Positions 62,151 through 64,000 of a DNA stretch of 64,000 bases are shown piece by piece. The DNA is from Carnobacterium_A sp049673005 (GTDB taxonomy: Bacteria; Bacillota; Bacilli; Lactobacillales; Carnobacteriaceae). The position numbers and the translations under genes are program-made. The DNA lies in assembly GCF_049673005.1 (NCBI RefSeq), contig NZ_JBATXB010000111.1, positions 62,001 through 126,000 on the forward strand. Reading direction: 5' to 3'. The notes under the pieces are model-generated. The model was given only the letters and a program-made list of their open reading frames with translations. It was not told the origin of the DNA and searched no databases. Every line of letters starts with the position of its first letter. Positions within the stretch are counted from its first letter, which is position 1.

Positions 62151-64000
62151 ATGAAAATAACTGATTTATTATTAAAGAATGTTATGATTATGGATCTAAA
62201 AGCAACAAGAAAAGAAGCAGCTATTGATGAAATGGTTGATAGTTTAGTAAAACACAATCGAATAAGTGATTCTACTGTATTTAAAAAAGGCATCATGGCT
62301 CGTGAATCACAGACGTCAACGGGCCTTGGTGATGGAATTGCTATGCCTCATGCAAAAAATTCGGCTGTCAATGAGGCTACTGTCCTCTTTGCAAAAAGTT
62401 CAAAAGGCGTTGACTATGACGCTCTTGACGGTCAACCAACTTATCTATTCTTTATGATTGCAGCCCCTGAAGGTGCAAATGATACCCATTTACAAGCACT
62501 AGCTAGTTTAGCTAGATTATTGGTTAATCCTGATTTCGTTGCTTCTTTAAAAAATGCGGAGACGCCTGAAGAAGTACAGTCTTTATTCGAAAATGCTGAA
62601 AAAAAACGTTTAGCTCAAGAAAATGAAGAACTAAACTCTCAAAGGGCTAAAACTCACGATTCTTCTCGTCCATTCGTCATCGCCGTTACAGCTTGCCCAA
62701 CTGGTATCGCTCATACTTACATGGCAGAGGACGCCTTAAAGAAAAAAGCAGCTGAGATGAATATTGATATCAAAGTTGAAACAAATGGGTCTGAAGGCGT
62801 TAAGAATCGACTATCTGCAAGTGATATCGAGAGGGCAGATGGAGTCATCATTGCAGCTGACAAAAATGTTGAAATGAATCGTTTTAATGGTAAACCTGTT
62901 CTTCAACGTCCAGTCAGTGATGGCATTCGTAAACCTGAAGAACTGATTGAAAAAGCTTCAAAAAAGCAAGCTCCTATATATTACGCTGATGATAATGGTC
63001 GTTCAACTAATGAGGAAAGTATAAACGGATCTGTTTTAAGTAAAGTATACAAAGATTTAATGAATGGTATTTCTCACATGCTTCCGTTTGTTGTAGGTGG
63101 CGGAATTATTTTAGCCCTTTCTTTCCTTGCTGAACCTTATTTTGGTGATAAGAGTGAGATTTTTACTTTCTTAAATTCACTTGGTAGCAATGCTTTTAGT
63201 TTCTTAATTCCAATATTAGCCGGTTATATCGCAATGAGTATTGGAGATAGACCAGGTCTAATGCCTGGTATGGTTGGTGGGTTTATGGCCGTTCAAAGTA
63301 ACGCTGGTTTCTTAGGTGGATTAGCTGCTGGATTTATTGCAGGTTATTCTATCCTTCTTTTAAGAAGAGTATTAAAAGGCGTTCCTAAATCTTTAGAAGG
63401 TTTAAAATCAATTTTACTTTATCCTGTTCTTTCCTTATTAATTATCGGTTTCTTGATGTACTTTGTTATTGATCCTGTTTTCTCTACTATCAATGCTGCT
63501 ATGATTAGCTTTTTAGAAAACTTAGGTACTGGAAATGCTGTTTTATTAGGAGCGCTTTTAGGTGGTATGATGGCTATTGATATGGGTGGACCTTTCAACA
63601 AAGCTGCCTATACTTTCTCAATTGGTATCTTTACAGACACAGGTGATGGAAGTCTCATGGCAGCGGTAATGGCGGGTGGAATGATCCCTCCTTTAGCTAT
63701 CGCTTTAGCGAGTACTCTTTTCAAAAATAAGTTTACAGATGATGAAAGAAAATCTGGTTTAACAAATTATATTCTTGGCCTTTCATTCATTACTGAAGGT
63801 GCTATTCCTTTTGCTGCAGCCGATCCTTTGAGAATCATCACCTCATCTGTTGTAGGAGCTGCAATTGCTGGTGGATTAACACAATTTTGGAATATTTCTA
63901 TTCCAGCGCCACACGGCGGTATTTTTGCAATCGGTCTTTCTAATCACGCTATCCTTTTCTTAATCGCTTTAGCTATCGGGATGGTCGTCTCTGCACTAAT
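62151..64000 (+). CDS. fruA: PTS fructose transporter subunit IIABC (3' truncated by window)
   Basis: Phosphoenolpyruvate-dependent fructose permease giving fructose-1-phosphate. The frame is open from ATG 62151 (AGGAGG upstream) to the window end, 616 codons so far. Order IIA-IIB-IIC: IIA with phospho-His H67 in IAMPHAKN, IIB with phospho-Cys C182 in TACPTGIAHTYMAE, and IIC from about residue 300 with the membrane spans, the GDRPGLMPGMVGGF loop, and FITEGAIPFAAADPL. Only the last spans and stop are missing. Feeds fruK. Confidence 0.96.
   Translation, partial: MKITDLLLKNVMIMDLKATRKEAAIDEMVDSLVKHNRISDSTVFKKGIMARESQTSTGLGDGIAMPHAKNSAVNEATVLFAKSSKGVDYDALDGQPTYLFFMIAAPEGANDTHLQALASLARLLVNPDFVASLKNAETPEEVQSLFENAEKKRLAQENEELNSQRAKTHDSSRPFVIAVTACPTGIAHTYMAEDALKKKAAEMNIDIKVETNGSEGVKNRLSASDIERADGVIIAADKNVEMNRFNGKPVLQRPVSDGIRKPEELIEKASKKQAPIYYADDNGRSTNEESINGSVLSKVYKDLMNGISHMLPFVVGGGIILALSFLAEPYFGDKSEIFTFLNSLGSNAFSFLIPILAGYIAMSIGDRPGLMPGMVGGFMAVQSNAGFLGGLAAGFIAGYSILLLRRVLKGVPKSLEGLKSILLYPVLSLLIIGFLMYFVIDPVFSTINAAMISFLENLGTGNAVLLGALLGGMMAIDMGGPFNKAAYTFSIGIFTDTGDGSLMAAVMAGGMIPPLAIALASTLFKNKFTDDERKSGLTNYILGLSFITEGAIPFAAADPLRIITSSVVGAAIAGGLTQFWNISIPAPHGGIFAIGLSNHAILFLIALAIGMVVSAL

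Noticed and set aside
1..64000. CRISPR arrays, insertion sequences, tRNA or rRNA genes
   Set aside because: No regularly spaced repeats, transposase-like frames, or GC-rich tRNA-like folds noticed in the intergenic regions.

Overview
This window is a continuous stretch of low-GC Firmicutes housekeeping chromosome. PolC-type DNA polymerase III, an HrcA/CIRCE heat-shock operon, UPF0154, DUF896, DUF1836 and DUF3013 proteins, strong GGAGG ribosome sites and the gene orders all point to Lactobacillales. Carnobacteriaceae (Carnobacterium-like) is my best guess; that is an inference from style and gene order, not a database match. Most genes lie on the minus strand. I saw no insertion sequence, prophage, CRISPR array, rRNA or tRNA gene.

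Layout. 1-11 kb: the end of a secreted SH3/amidase wall hydrolase (+), then dtd-rel, mpg-DUF3013-prmA-rsmE, a Na/Pi cotransporter-like gene, an aminotransferase and a ZIP-like membrane protein (all -). 11-20 kb: lepA, the hrcA-grpE-dnaK-dnaJ operon behind a CIRCE element, and truB-ribF. 20-26 kb: an unrecognised 198-residue protein and the rimP-nusA-ylxR-ylxQ-infB-rbfA transcription/translation operon. 26-37 kb: the uppS-cdsA-dxr-rseP-proS-polC operon, and a 36-codon plus-strand peptide gene between uppS and frr. 37-44 kb: rpsB-tsf behind a structured leader, pyrH-frr, and a SWIM/SNF2 helicase followed by a frameshifted DsrE-like gene. 44-49 kb: plsC-like gene (+), a UPF0154 gene, tkt, and a DUF896 gene divergent from lexA with a LexA box. 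49-57.5 kb: recJ-apt, DUF1836-degV, a LapA-domain protein, rnz-SDR, and obg with an interrupted small ORF just upstream. 58-64 kb: a membrane-anchored cyclophilin (+), a YtrA-type GntR regulator with a DUF1648 membrane protein (-), and the fructose operon fruR-fruK-fruA (+) with a cre site; fruA runs off the right edge.

The genes mostly serve translation, the stringent response, protein quality control, envelope lipid and isoprenoid synthesis, and DNA repair. Regulatory signals read directly from the sequence include CIRCE, a LexA box, a cre site, a near-perfect palindrome downstream of the gntR -10, several TTGACA-like/TATAAT-like promoters with 16-18 base spacers, and many intrinsic terminators. 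Start codons were often moved from the longest ORF to a codon with a properly spaced Shine-Dalgarno sequence; TTG and GTG starts are common here.

I did not find a convincing undescribed multi-gene system. The items most worth a second look are the folded rpsB leader, the 36-residue membrane peptide with its own promoter and terminator, the stop-interrupted ORF ahead of obg, the A7 frameshift in the DsrE-like gene, and a terminator-like hairpin in the rimP-nusA leader.
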